A DNA stretch of 64,000 nt from Acidisoma sp. PAMC 29798. Lineage in GTDB: Bacteria; Pseudomonadota; Alphaproteobacteria; Acetobacterales; Acetobacteraceae. The notes beneath the pieces were generated by a model. That model was not told the origin of the DNA and searched no databases. It was given only the letters and a program-made list of their open reading frames with translations. The stretch's first letter is position 1; each line of letters opens with the position of its first letter. Positions 9,539 through 18,303 of this stretch are shown here, piece by piece. The stretch spans positions 1 through 64,000 of the forward strand of contig NZ_CP126996.1 of assembly GCF_030252425.1 (NCBI RefSeq), written 5' to 3'. The position numbers were made by a program, and so were the translations under genes.

Positions 9539-10651
9539 TTAGCTTGCGTTCTTAAAAGCGTCCCAGGTCCGCGTCCGAATGCGTTCGTATTTCGGCGTGA
9601 CCGGCGTCTGCAGGAAAAGATGGCTCAGATCGTCCTTCGACGGAAAGACGCGCGGGTCGTTGACGAGGTCGGGCCGCATGGTGGCTTTGCTCGCCAGGAC
9701 ACCGTTCGCGTAGTTGGTGTAGTTGCTGTTGTTCGCCCCCGCTTCCGGGCTCAGCATGTAATTGATGAAGGCGTAGCCGTTGTCCGCATTCGGAGCGTTC
9801 ATGGGCATGGCGTAGCTGTCGAACCAGATGATCGACCCTTCCTTCGGCAGGAGGTAATTGATGGTCACGCCGTTCTTTGCCGCTGTCGCGCGCTTGGAGG
9901 CCTGAAGCACATCGCCGTTCCAACCGACGGAAAGGCACAGATTGCCGGTCGCGAGGTCGGCAAGCCAGGTGGTCTGGCTGATCGTCTTCATATAGGGGCG
10001 GATGCCCTTGAGCAGAGTCTCCACCTTTTTGAGATCGGCGGGGTTCTGGCTGTCGGGATCAAGGCCCAGGTATTTCAGGGCAATCGGAGTCATGATCGCG
10101 GAACTGTCGATGATATTGATGCCGCATTTCTGCAGCGCCTGGGCGCTCTTCGGATCAAACAGCAGAGCCCATGAGTCGGTCGGTGCGTTAGGCAGATACT
10201 TTTTGACGAGGGCGACGTTATAGCCAAGGCCGACGGTTCCCCAGTCATAGATCACGGCATGCTGGTTGCCCGGATCGGCCTTGGCAAGGAGGCCCATCAG
10301 CTCGGGGTCCAGGTTCTTCCAGTTCGGGATCTTGCTGCGGTCCAGCACCTGGTACGCGCCGGCCTGAACTTCGGTCGCGATATAGGGTTCTGCATTGGCG
10401 ACGACCACGTCATAGCCCGTATTCCCGGCCATGATCTTGGCATCCATCATCTCTTCGCTGTCATAGACGGAGAGATTGGCCTTGATACCGGTGGCCTTTT
10501 GGAAATCGGAGAAAGCCGAGGGCGCAAAGTAGTCAGCCCAGTTGAAGACGGTGACGGTCCCGCCGGCGGCGTGGGCCGGCGCCGTCAGGACGCCGCCGAG
10601 ACAGGCGAGCGCGGCGCAGCTGGCAGAGACGGTCAGGAAGCGTCGCAGCAT
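9539..10651 (-). CDS. Periplasmic substrate-binding protein, PotD/PotF-like
   Basis: About 370 residues from the ATG at 10651, preceded by GAGAGGGCC; an upstream in-frame start at 10705 would put 18 residues before the signal sequence and is less likely. N-terminal signal peptide MLRRFLTVSASCAALACLGG ends at AHA. The mature protein shows the PotD/F fold start (TVTVFNWADYFAPSAFSDFQ) and DVVVANAEPYI. It is a class-II binding protein that captures the substrate in the periplasm and delivers it to the adjacent ABC importer. The ligand could be a polyamine, an opine or another amine; the binding-site residues cannot be assigned without alignment. Confidence 0.9.
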   Translation of the reverse strand: MLRRFLTVSASCAALACLGGVLTAPAHAAGGTVTVFNWADYFAPSAFSDFQKATGIKANLSVYDSEEMMDAKIMAGNTGYDVVVANAEPYIATEVQAGAYQVLDRSKIPNWKNLDPELMGLLAKADPGNQHAVIYDWGTVGLGYNVALVKKYLPNAPTDSWALLFDPKSAQALQKCGINIIDSSAIMTPIALKYLGLDPDSQNPADLKKVETLLKGIRPYMKTISQTTWLADLATGNLCLSVGWNGDVLQASKRATAAKNGVTINYLLPKEGSIIWFDSYAMPMNAPNADNGYAFINYMLSPEAGANNSNYTNYANGVLASKATMRPDLVNDPRVFPSKDDLSHLFLQTPVTPKYERIRTRTWDAFKNAS

Positions 10652-10731
10652 GGAAGGCCCTCTCGTTGAGATACAATTCATCCAGGACGCTATCGTAACT
10701 GGCATCGGCGTTCTATCGACAGTTTAGGCAG

Positions 10732-11982
10732 TCAGGCTCCTATTTCCTGGACAAACTGTCCACCTCTGTCTTTCTGCATGGATTTGCGACTGCCGCCCAG
10801 TGCCAAATCATTCACCACCCGGAAGTGCCGGTGACGCAGCTCGGCAAAAAAAGGCTCCGTTTCGAAGCATTCTTCCGGCGCCCAGACGCCTGGCCTGATA
10901 CCGCCGCGGAGCAGAAGCTGAACGCCGATGGCAAGGCCGATGGACGTCGCCGGGTCGTTATAGCCCGCATGGTCGGGATGGGGCGCCCCGATCACGGCGC
11001 AATTGAGCCGGGTCGTGCGGCCGGCGACGCGACCTTCGCCCACGGCCAAATGCAGTTCGTGGATCTCGGTTGGGGGCACCAAGTGGCCGCGCCGTTCGAT
11101 GTTGCGACGAATCAGTGCATCCAGGACATCGATGGGTTTCACCATCTGTTCCTTGACGAGCAAAGGCTCGTCATAGTCGTCGAAGCCGGCGGCGCAGAGC
11201 GCCAGCCAAGCGCGATGCTCATGTTCGGGCAGATGCAGCTTCCAGGTGAATTCCCGGATGCCCTTGTCGCGGATGCCTTCCGAGAAAGGCACGGTGAGCG
11301 GCTCGGAATGCTGGGTATACATGAACTCCGTCTCACCCCAGGGCTCGGGAAGATGCAGCACTTCTTGGCCGCTGCGGGGTGGCACCTGACGTAGCGCGCC
11401 ATCCAGAAATTGCTGGGACGGGTTCGCGTATTCGGCGAGGAGCGTGGCGAGTGAATAGGGCGGCACCAGAACGGGGCTGGGGGCGCCGAAGTTCTTGGCG
11501 ACCCAGAAAAGGTTGATCCGGTCGATCTCGTCGAGGCGTTCGGCGACGGCCCGGCAGACCATGTTTGAGATGCCGGGGTCTGCGCCGAGGCCGAGCACGG
11601 CGGGAATGCCGCTGGCGGCCCAGGCCGCATGATGCTTCTTCTGCTCGACCGTCAGCACGCCCATGCCGCCGTAATCGACATAGGGCTTCCCGGCCTGGCG
11701 GCAGGCATCGAAAATCGTCATCTGCTGGCCGGCAAAGGTTGGGACGGCGTTGATACAGAGATCGCAACCGGCGAGCAGGACGGCGAGGGCCGCCTGATCC
11801 GCGCAATCTACTTCCACGGCGCGCAGGCGATCATCGCCCATGCCTCGCGCCAAGGCTTGGGCCGCACCGAGCAGGCGGTCGGCGACGATGACCTCGGTGA
11901 TATGCTCCTGATGGATGGAGATGAGGTCGCGCACGGTGCCGCTGGCCATGGCGCCGGCACCGCCGAGGACGAGAATACGCAT
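10732..11982 (-). CDS. Saccharopine dehydrogenase-family oxidoreductase
   Basis: 416 residues. An N-terminal Rossmann motif (MRILVLGGAGAMASGTVRDL) is followed by the family's DLCINAVPTFAGQQMTIFDA and YVDYGGM, then by the catalytic/dimerisation domain (GIPAVLGLGADPGISNMVCR). The family contains saccharopine and carboxynorspermidine dehydrogenases, which join or split an amino acid/polyamine and a keto acid or aldehyde using NAD(P)H. Beside a polyamine-type importer this suggests oxidative cleavage of an imported secondary amine, but that is inference. It lies 14 bases after the alcohol dehydrogenase gene and 80 bases before the binding protein. Confidence 0.85.
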   Translation of the reverse strand: MRILVLGGAGAMASGTVRDLISIHQEHITEVIVADRLLGAAQALARGMGDDRLRAVEVDCADQAALAVLLAGCDLCINAVPTFAGQQMTIFDACRQAGKPYVDYGGMGVLTVEQKKHHAAWAASGIPAVLGLGADPGISNMVCRAVAERLDEIDRINLFWVAKNFGAPSPVLVPPYSLATLLAEYANPSQQFLDGALRQVPPRSGQEVLHLPEPWGETEFMYTQHSEPLTVPFSEGIRDKGIREFTWKLHLPEHEHRAWLALCAAGFDDYDEPLLVKEQMVKPIDVLDALIRRNIERRGHLVPPTEIHELHLAVGEGRVAGRTTRLNCAVIGAPHPDHAGYNDPATSIGLAIGVQLLLRGGIRPGVWAPEECFETEPFFAELRHRHFRVVNDLALGGSRKSMQKDRGGQFVQEIGA

Positions 11983-11996
11983 ATGCTGTGATCCAG

Positions 11997-13076
11997 TTAG
12001 AAGGCGATGATCTGACGCAGGGCCGTACCGGCACGCATGCGCTCAAAGCCAAGGTTAATCTCCGGCAGCGTCAACCGGTCGGAGATCATGTGATCCAGCT
12101 TCAACCGGCCCTGTAGATAGAAATCGACGAGCTGCGGGATATCCAGCCGGAACCGGTTGGAGCCCATCCGACTACCTTGGATGCGCCGGTCGGCGAGCAT
12201 GGAGATGGCATCCAGTTCCAGCTTCGTACCCCAGGGCGGAATGCCCACGATCGTCGCCAGACCGCGCGGGGCCAGCATGGCGAAGGCGGCTTCCGCCGTG
12301 CGCTTCGACCCGATACACTCGATTGCGTGATCGACACCTCCATGCGTGAGGTCGAGCACTGCCTCGGCGATATCGGTGTCGCGTGCATCCACCGTCTCCG
12401 TCGCGCCAAGTGTTCGGGCCAAGGCCAACTTAGAGGGCTGAGTGTCGATGGCGATGATGCGCCCGGCGCCCGCCAGCGCGGCGCCGTTGATGGCGGCAAG
12501 CCCGACGCCGCCACAGCCGACGATGGCCACGCTTTCACCCGGGCGCAGGCCTGCGCAATGGAAGATGGCCCCGGTGCCCGTCAATACGGCGCAGCCGAGC
12601 AGCGCCGCGCGGTCCAAAGGCATGTCCGGCCGGATCTTCACCACCGCATGCTCATGCACGAGGATCTGCTCAGCGAACGTGGAGGTATTATAGAACTGAT
12701 GAAGCGTCTCGCCATGCCAGGACATCCGGCGCGAGACGCCGGGCGGCAAATTGACCTCCGGCGTGTCGCACATCGCCGGATGGCCAGTGAGGCAATGCCG
12801 GCAGTGCCCACAGAAGACCGAGAGGCAAAGCACGACCGGATCGCCCGCTCGCACGTAGGTCACGTCGCGGCCGACGGCTTTGACGATCCCGGCCGCCTCA
12901 TGGCCGAGCACGAGGGGAAGGGGGTGCGGGAAGGCGCCGTCGATGAAATGGAGGTCGCTACGGCACAGGCCTGTCACGGACGTCCTGACCAGCACCTCGC
13001 GCGGGCCGGGGAAGGCAATCTCCACATCCTCGATGGTGAGCGGCTCGCCTGGCGCGTGGAGTACGGCAGCTTTCAC
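11997..13076 (-). CDS. Zinc-dependent alcohol dehydrogenase
   Basis: 359 residues, a medium-chain dehydrogenase. Catalytic zinc ligands are visible as Cys in GLCRSDLH and His-Glu in LGHEAAG; the four structural-zinc cysteines are in CLSVFCGHCRHCLTGHPAMC. The NAD-binding site is GCGGVGLAAINGAAL near residue 180. It resembles class III / group III enzymes that oxidise alcohols or aldehyde adducts. It is the first gene of the eight-gene operon, so the promoter should lie upstream of 13076. Its likely role is to oxidise or reduce an alcohol/aldehyde product of the pathway. Confidence 0.92.
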   Translation of the reverse strand: MKAAVLHAPGEPLTIEDVEIAFPGPREVLVRTSVTGLCRSDLHFIDGAFPHPLPLVLGHEAAGIVKAVGRDVTYVRAGDPVVLCLSVFCGHCRHCLTGHPAMCDTPEVNLPPGVSRRMSWHGETLHQFYNTSTFAEQILVHEHAVVKIRPDMPLDRAALLGCAVLTGTGAIFHCAGLRPGESVAIVGCGGVGLAAINGAALAGAGRIIAIDTQPSKLALARTLGATETVDARDTDIAEAVLDLTHGGVDHAIECIGSKRTAEAAFAMLAPRGLATIVGIPPWGTKLELDAISMLADRRIQGSRMGSNRFRLDIPQLVDFYLQGRLKLDHMISDRLTLPEINLGFERMRAGTALRQIIAF

Positions 13077-13569
13077 GATGTCCTGTCCTGCTCATTGTGA
13101 TCAGGCGGCGAGATTAGGTGCCCCACTGAACTCTGCCCATGGACAAATTGGCGAATAGTTCTGCGGTGCGTATCGACGCTCTGTCGAACAGCTAGCCGAC
13201 CTCTAGACCTGAGCCATGTGAGATGCGGGGTTCCCAAGCGAGCCTCGGATGAAGGCCGTCTCCAAGATTAGTGAGACGGCTCTAAGGATTGACTTGATGG
13301 GACAGGTGGTTGGCCTGCTTCGTTCCCCGGTCCTTGGGCACAGCCATCACCGCTTTGCATCTTGATGGCCCGTCCCGTTCATATGGCTCACTCCCGGATT
13401 ATGGGAGTTGCTGGCCCCATCTAGTGACAGGTCGAAGCACAGCTGGGGGATGCACGAGACGGATCACGAACGGCCAAGCCGCTCACGTTAATCGACTTGG
13501 CTTAGGTGCTTCGAAATGGGAGACGATGATGCGCTTGAATGTCCGCCTATTGATGGACAATGAGGATCT
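13077..13569. other. Non-coding region upstream of the catabolic operon
   Basis: About 490 bases between the operon's first gene and the IS701 fragment. No credible gene on either strand. It should contain the operon promoter (read leftward) and any PucR site. I see no clear sigma-70 pair; a short 6-bp-stem hairpin (actccc/gggagt) lies near 13392-13410. Confidence 0.4.
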
Positions 13570-13589
13570 AGCACTACAGTTGCAATTTT
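13570..13589 (+). repeat. IS701-type terminal repeat, second copy
   Basis: The 20 bases agcactacagttgcaatttt are identical to 162-181 and in the same orientation. Here they precede the N-terminal half of an IS701 transposase; at 162 they follow the C-terminal half read on the other strand. They therefore correspond to the two inverted ends of the same IS type. Confidence 0.8.
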
Positions 13590-13616
13590 CACGAGGATCT
13601 GAATCAATGGGCAACC

Positions 13617-14126
13617 ATGATTCGGGACCTGATGATTGGTGGCGCTTCGATCGAGGATACGCTGTCGCTGTGGGCAGCGTCATTGCGGGAGGCCAAGCAG
13701 CGTATTCGACCGTTGTTCACGCAGGATCGTGTGGCGAGTTCGGCTGGCCAGTTTCTCGACGCGTTGTTAAGCCAGGAGCCGCGCAAGACAGGTTGGATGC
13801 GGGCAGAGGCCGCCGGCGACAGCGGGCCGTGGCGACAGCAGGCTTTGCTGGGTCGTGGGCGCTGGGATGCCGACGCCTTGCGCGACATCGTTCGTGATCA
13901 TGTCATCGAACATCTGGGTGACGACAACGCCGTCCTAGTGATCGACGAGACCGGTTTTCTCAAGCAGGGCAAAGCCTCGTGCGGCGTGGGGCGGCAATAC
14001 ACGGGGGCTGCCGGCAAGATCACCAACTACCAGATCGGCGTGTTCGCCTCCTACGTGTCCACCAATGGTCATGCCTTCATCGATCGTGCGCTCTATCTGC
14101 CGAAAGCCTGGACGTCCGATGTGCAT
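13617..14126 (+). pseudogene. IS701-family transposase, N-terminal fragment
   Basis: From ATG 13617 the frame encodes the first ~170 residues of an IS701 DDE transposase. Motifs include FTQDRVASSAGQFLDALLS, a first catalytic Asp region (DNAVLVIDETGFLKQGKASC), VGRQYTGAAGKITNYQIGVF and ALYLPKAW. The match stops near 14126, after which the frame runs through unrelated sequence to 14267. Similar transposases are about 400 residues, so it is broken. The matching C-terminal type lies at 162-545. Confidence 0.85.
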
Positions 14127-14198
14127 CGGCTCCCAAGTGGGACCCCTTTTCCGATTCGGCGCAAGTCACTGGTGTGCAAGAGAACTCTTCTTCGCCCT

Positions 14199-14228
14199 GG
14201 GGTCCCGATCGGCGCCGATCGGGACCCC
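14199..14228. repeat. 30-bp perfect palindrome
   Basis: The sequence ggggtcccgatcggc is followed immediately by its exact reverse complement, with no spacer, giving a 30-base perfect palindrome rich in G and C. It lies in the junction between IS701 and IS66 debris. It could extrude as a cruciform, mark a fusion of two identical element ends, or be a protein-binding site. Confidence 0.85.
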
Positions 14229-14309
14229 GCCAAATCGTTGGATCTGGCTGCCTTATCAGCTTCTTAAGCATCATCAGCGCGGGGGTCCCGAGGCGATGCC
14301 GATTCACAA

Positions 14310-14450
14310 TCGATTCCAGGCTCTTGGTCACGTCCTCGCCCAGCTTGCGCAGCCACTTCCCGCCACAGCAGTCGCACGCGGTTGGCGGGTCAACCACCAC
14401 GCGCTCGCGAAGAAGGTGTTCGGGGAAGGTATTTCGCTCGGGCGACAGCG
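14310..14450 (-). pseudogene. IS66-family transposase fragment
   Basis: The minus-strand frame reads FPEHLLRERVVVDPPTACDC, then CGGKWLRKLGEDVTKSLESI, the zinc-finger-like segment that precedes the catalytic core in IS66 TnpC proteins (usual form ... LPRERVV ... CPCCGG ... LGEDVTE.LE). Only about 45 residues are recognisable; both sides are unrelated. A relic. Confidence 0.65.
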
Positions 14451-14469
14451 AGTTCCGCGGCCACCACGT

Positions 14470-15270
14470 CACGCGCCGCGGCCAGCTCCCTCATCTTGGC
14501 GCGCTCTCTGGGACATCCAAACGCCGTGGTCGTTACCAAAGGCAGGGTGACGATGAGGTGCTTACCGCGATCCGGCAGCTCACCGACGTCCGTCCAACTT
14601 ACGGATACCGGCGGATTGGGCGCTTCTGAACCGGGTGCGTCACGCATCCGGCGCCAGGCCGATTAACCACAAGCGGGTCTTCCGCCTCATGACGCAAGGT
14701 CAGTTGCTGCTCCAACCGCATGTCGGCAATCGCCCTATCCGTGCCCATGAGGGTAGGGTCATTGCCTTGACGTCCAATCAACGGTGGTCCTCCGACAGCT
14801 TGGAGAGCTCCTGCTGGAACGGCGAGATCGTGCGCCTCGTGTTCACCATCGACACCTGCGACCGCGAAATTATGGCCTGGTAGGCCAGCACCGGCGGCAT
14901 CAGTAGTGAGATGGTCCGTGACCTCATGCTCACCTGCGTGGAGCGCCGGTTCAACACCCTACGGGCACCGCATCCCATTCAATGGCTGGCGGACAATGGC
15001 TCCGCCTACGCCGCCCGAGAGACACTGGAATTCGTTGTCGCGCTGGCCCTCGTGCCCTGCTTTACGCCCGTCCGCAGTCCAGAAAGCAACGGTGTGAGCG
15101 AAGCCCTCGTCAAAATCCTTAAACGTGACTATGCCCGCATCCAACCTCGTCCGGATGCCCTGACCGTCTTGGAGCAACTTCCGGCCTGGATCGACGACTA
15201 CAACGAGAATCATCCACACAGCGGCTTGCGCATGCGCTCACTCGTGAATTCATTCGAAGCCAATCACAAC
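14470..15270 (+). pseudogene. IS3-family (IS2-like) transposase orfB, degraded
   Basis: Recognisable orfB blocks are RQLTDVRPTYGYRRI near 14590, then in another frame NRVRHASGARPINHKRVFRL, GEIVRLVFTIDTCDREIMAW, a TAG stop at 14881, and then GGISSEMVRDLMLTCVERRF, WLADNGSAYAA and TPVRSPESNGVSEALVKILK. One frameshift near 14625 and the nonsense codon disrupt it, although the catalytic Asp-Asn-Gly-Ser and Glu-containing blocks are still legible. It lies between IS66 debris and the 3' end of the permease gene. Confidence 0.8.
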
Positions 15271-15315
15271 CAGCCTCGTGTCCTGTTTGATGGGGGCAAC
15301 TCCAGCCACAGGCAC

Positions 15316-16797
15316 TCATCGATTGAGGAAATCGTCCGTGAGACGGATGGAGGGAATGACCGTCGGCATATCCGAGTGAATTGTGCTCCGCTTGGTGAGA
15401 TACCAGCCGCCGACCAATGCGATAGCAAGAAGCGGCAGGCCGACCAGAAAGATATAGAACTGCCCCGATGCAAAGATCATCAGGTAGAAGACGATTGCCA
15501 GGAAGGCCAGTGTTAGCCAGGAACTCACCGGCGCGAAGGGCATCTTGAACTTGACCGGGGTGATCTCGCCACGATGAATCGCCTGGCGGAGCTTCATCTG
15601 GCAGACAATGATGAAGCTCCAGGTGCTGACGATTCCGATCGCCGAGATGCTGATCGCCATTTCGAAGACTTCCGACGGAATGACGAAGTTGAGGAATACG
15701 CCGATCAGGTAGAGTGAAATGGTGAGCAGCAGGCCACCGTAAGGCACGCCCGATCGACTCATGACACTGAGTGCGCGGGGGGCCGAGCCGCCCATGGCCA
15801 GCGAGCGCAAGACCCGCCCCGTTGAGTAGAGGCCGGAGTTCAGGCTGGAGAGCGCGGCCGTTAGCACAACGAAATTGATGATGCCGGCGATATAGGCAAC
15901 GTGGAGAGAGGCAAAGACGGTTACGAACGGGCTAGTGCCGGCATGATAGGCCGTATAGGGCAGCAACAACGAAAGCAGGATCACAGAGCCCACGTAGAAC
16001 AGCGCAATCCGTGCGATAACGCTGTTGATCGCGCGAGGCATGATCTTCTCGGCATCCTTGGCCTCACCCGCAGCGGTGCCGATAAGTTCTATGCCCGCAT
16101 AGGCAAAGACGACACCCTGCACGATGGCGAGCGTGCCTCCGATCCCCTTCGGGAAAATGCCGCCGTTTTCCGCGATAAGATGCGGACCCGGTCGTGCGCC
16201 CATGACGTGAAGACCGATGAGCAGGATCACCACACCGACGACCAGGAAGGCCGAGATGGTTACGACCTTGATGAGTGAGAACCAGAACTCCATTTCGCCG
16301 AAATACTTGACGCTGGTGAGATTCATCATGGAGATCACCCCCAGGGCAAATAAGGCCAAGAGCCACTGTGGAACATCGGTAAACATTGGCCAGAACTTGA
16401 AGTAAAGTGCGATCGCCGTAATATCGACGATGCCGGCCATCGCCCAATTCAGGAAGTAGAGCCAACCTGCGACATAGGACGCCTTCTCGCCAAGGAACTC
16501 ACGTGCATAGGACACGAAGCTCCCCGAACTGCGTCTGTACATGGCGAGTTCGCCGAGCGCCCGCAGGATGAAAAAAGCAAAAATACCGCAGATGGCATAG
16601 ACGATGGCGAGAGACGGCCCGGCAAGGCCCATTCGCTTTCCGGCTCCCATCAGCAATCCGGTGCCGATGGCGCCCCCGATGGCGATCATCTGGATCTGGC
16701 GGTTGCCGAGGCCTTTCTCGTACCCGGCATCCTGAGCCTCCAGAATGGCCCGAGTTTCTGTGGAGCCGATCGCACTCTGCGCACGAGGGGATGTCAT
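15316..16797 (-). CDS. Amino-acid permease (APC superfamily)
   Basis: 493 residues with about twelve hydrophobic segments. The amino-acid-transporter signature is visible: LGNRQIQMIAIGGAIGTGLL near residue 30, ELAMYRRSSGSFVSYAREFL, and GVVFAYAGIELIGTAAGEAK near residue 230. It resembles the GABA/asparagine/aromatic permeases (GabP/AnsP group), which are proton symporters in the inner membrane. It stands alone, with no operon partner in the same direction. It may supply or recycle an amino acid linked to the nearby catabolic operon, but the two are separated by IS debris, so this is speculative. Confidence 0.9.
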   Translation of the reverse strand: MTSPRAQSAIGSTETRAILEAQDAGYEKGLGNRQIQMIAIGGAIGTGLLMGAGKRMGLAGPSLAIVYAICGIFAFFILRALGELAMYRRSSGSFVSYAREFLGEKASYVAGWLYFLNWAMAGIVDITAIALYFKFWPMFTDVPQWLLALFALGVISMMNLTSVKYFGEMEFWFSLIKVVTISAFLVVGVVILLIGLHVMGARPGPHLIAENGGIFPKGIGGTLAIVQGVVFAYAGIELIGTAAGEAKDAEKIMPRAINSVIARIALFYVGSVILLSLLLPYTAYHAGTSPFVTVFASLHVAYIAGIINFVVLTAALSSLNSGLYSTGRVLRSLAMGGSAPRALSVMSRSGVPYGGLLLTISLYLIGVFLNFVIPSEVFEMAISISAIGIVSTWSFIIVCQMKLRQAIHRGEITPVKFKMPFAPVSSWLTLAFLAIVFYLMIFASGQFYIFLVGLPLLAIALVGGWYLTKRSTIHSDMPTVIPSIRLTDDFLNR

Positions 16798-17063
16798 AGT
16801 AATCCTTCGCTATCAGTTAGGTTGAATTTCTCTTTAAGCGCGTTCCTTGGGTGCCAATGCCTGACGACCGTGACGCTACGCGATCCTGTCGATTAGTCTA
16901 TAGGTTTTTGCAGTTACAATGCTCTATGAAGGCGGTTGGTTTCCTGTGACGGATGGGCTGATCTTCGTGACGACGGCCGCCTTGAAGGCGAGGTCGGCCA
17001 CCAGACTCGTGACGAGACAATCCTAGGCCGGGGCTTAAGAACGTTTGTCAGTGACCTGTTAGG

Positions 17064-17663
17064 TCATCTCTGCATGCGCCTGCCACCAGAAGCCTGCACC
17101 GATCGACACGCGTTTATTCGAAACCAGCCAAACAACACGATGAGAACGCCAACACTGAGGGCATTAAGCTCGAAGAGACTACGCAATGCGCCTGGATCGT
17201 AGTTGTGGAGGGCGACTGGTGGATGGCTCCATATCACATAATAGACCACAACCGGGAGCAGACCGACGCAGAGCATTATCCAGCGCTCCGAGTATCTAAA
17301 AGACATCACTGCCAAAACGGCGCAAGGCGCCAGAAATAGGCCGGTGCCTGAATTCTCGCCAAGTATCCACACGGTCAAGATTGTGTTGCCTATACCCACG
17401 AGCGGCATTCCGATCCGGCCATAGAGACTGCTGCGCCGTGAAAGCCATGGCATCGCGAGAAAGAGTGGCGTCAGCGATACGGTCAGAAGAGATGTTGGAA
17501 ACGCCTGCCGTCCGGCAGCCCACCATATGTAGAGAGGCCAAAATGGCAAATGGGAGCCCACGGTAAGGGCAGCCCAGTTGCTGAGCTGAACCAGTGGATC
17601 GGAGTCGGCTGCGTATCGCCTGACGGAGGTCGCGCACGACCAATATAGTGGACCAATGACCAT
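17064..17663 (-). CDS. Multi-pass membrane protein, unknown
   Basis: 199 residues with five or six hydrophobic stretches, for example LPFWPLYIWWAA, SLLTVSLTPLFLAMPWLS, LFLAPCAVLAVMSF, WIMLCVGLLPVVVYYVIW and ALSVGVLIVLFGWF, and a short basic tail. It resembles the free-standing N-terminal membrane sensor part (MASE-like) of some signalling proteins, but no output domain follows. No recognised family. The broken TetR gene lies upstream on the same strand. Confidence 0.55.
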   Translation of the reverse strand: MVIGPLYWSCATSVRRYAADSDPLVQLSNWAALTVGSHLPFWPLYIWWAAGRQAFPTSLLTVSLTPLFLAMPWLSRRSSLYGRIGMPLVGIGNTILTVWILGENSGTGLFLAPCAVLAVMSFRYSERWIMLCVGLLPVVVYYVIWSHPPVALHNYDPGALRSLFELNALSVGVLIVLFGWFRINACRSVQASGGRRMQR

Positions 17664-17823
17664 AATACTCTAGCCCTCATATGGTATCACCGCAACACCT
17701 TCGGGTCGCGCCGGTTGGCGATGTTTATTTGCAGCTCTCAACGCCGGCGTGGCGGACGAAGAGTCGTCAACTTCGTGTGGCCTTCGGTCGAGCCCCGCAT
17801 CCCTGGAAGAAATTGTCCATTTC

Positions 17824-18150
17824 TTAGTTCACCCGCCGCAAAAGCATTCCCTTAGCAGCCTGCGGGCCGACACCGAGTAGAGGGCCACAGTGGAAGTCTT
17901 CCAACACCATTGACAAGAACCGACGGGCCGCCTCTGTGGTATCCGAAACCCCGATGGTTCCGCGAGATGCCAGCTGGACAATCCGCTTCTGAAGGGCCGG
18001 TTTCTCCCTGAAGGTAGCGCGCCTTCAGGGCAACGCTACTTGCGACGAGAAGCCGATTTCGGTGGCGACCGTACGGGCCAGTTCAACGTATTTCGAAGAC
18101 AGGATAAGCTTGGCAAGCCGAAGGAGATACTTTTGCGACATCAGGTTCGG
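17824..18150 (-). pseudogene. TetR-family regulator, C-terminal fragment, frameshifted
   Basis: Minus strand, two frames. The upstream frame has LLRLAKLILSSKYVELARTV then ATEIGFSSQ; the downstream frame has QKRIVQLASRGTIGVSDTTE then AARRFLSMVLEDFHCGPLLG and ends at the TAA at 17826. Together these match the helical C-terminal ligand-binding domain of TetR proteins of the AefR-like type. The DNA-binding N-terminus is missing and the IS3 element at 18272 lies upstream. A frameshift falls at the 9-bp-stem hairpin (ccctgaagg/ccttcaggg, 18006-18030). Too short for the gene finder as a single frame. Confidence 0.55.
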
Positions 18151-18303
18151 ACCGCTGTCCATGTACATCAGGCTGCAGCGCAACGACGTTAGCCAATCTA
18201 TCATCAGCATCAAATAGAACTACTTTCGAGGGCGTGGGTTCGTATGGGGCCTTCTTCGACATCTTCGCCATTTGAGCTGCTGCCGGTTTGGTGGACACGC
18301 ACC

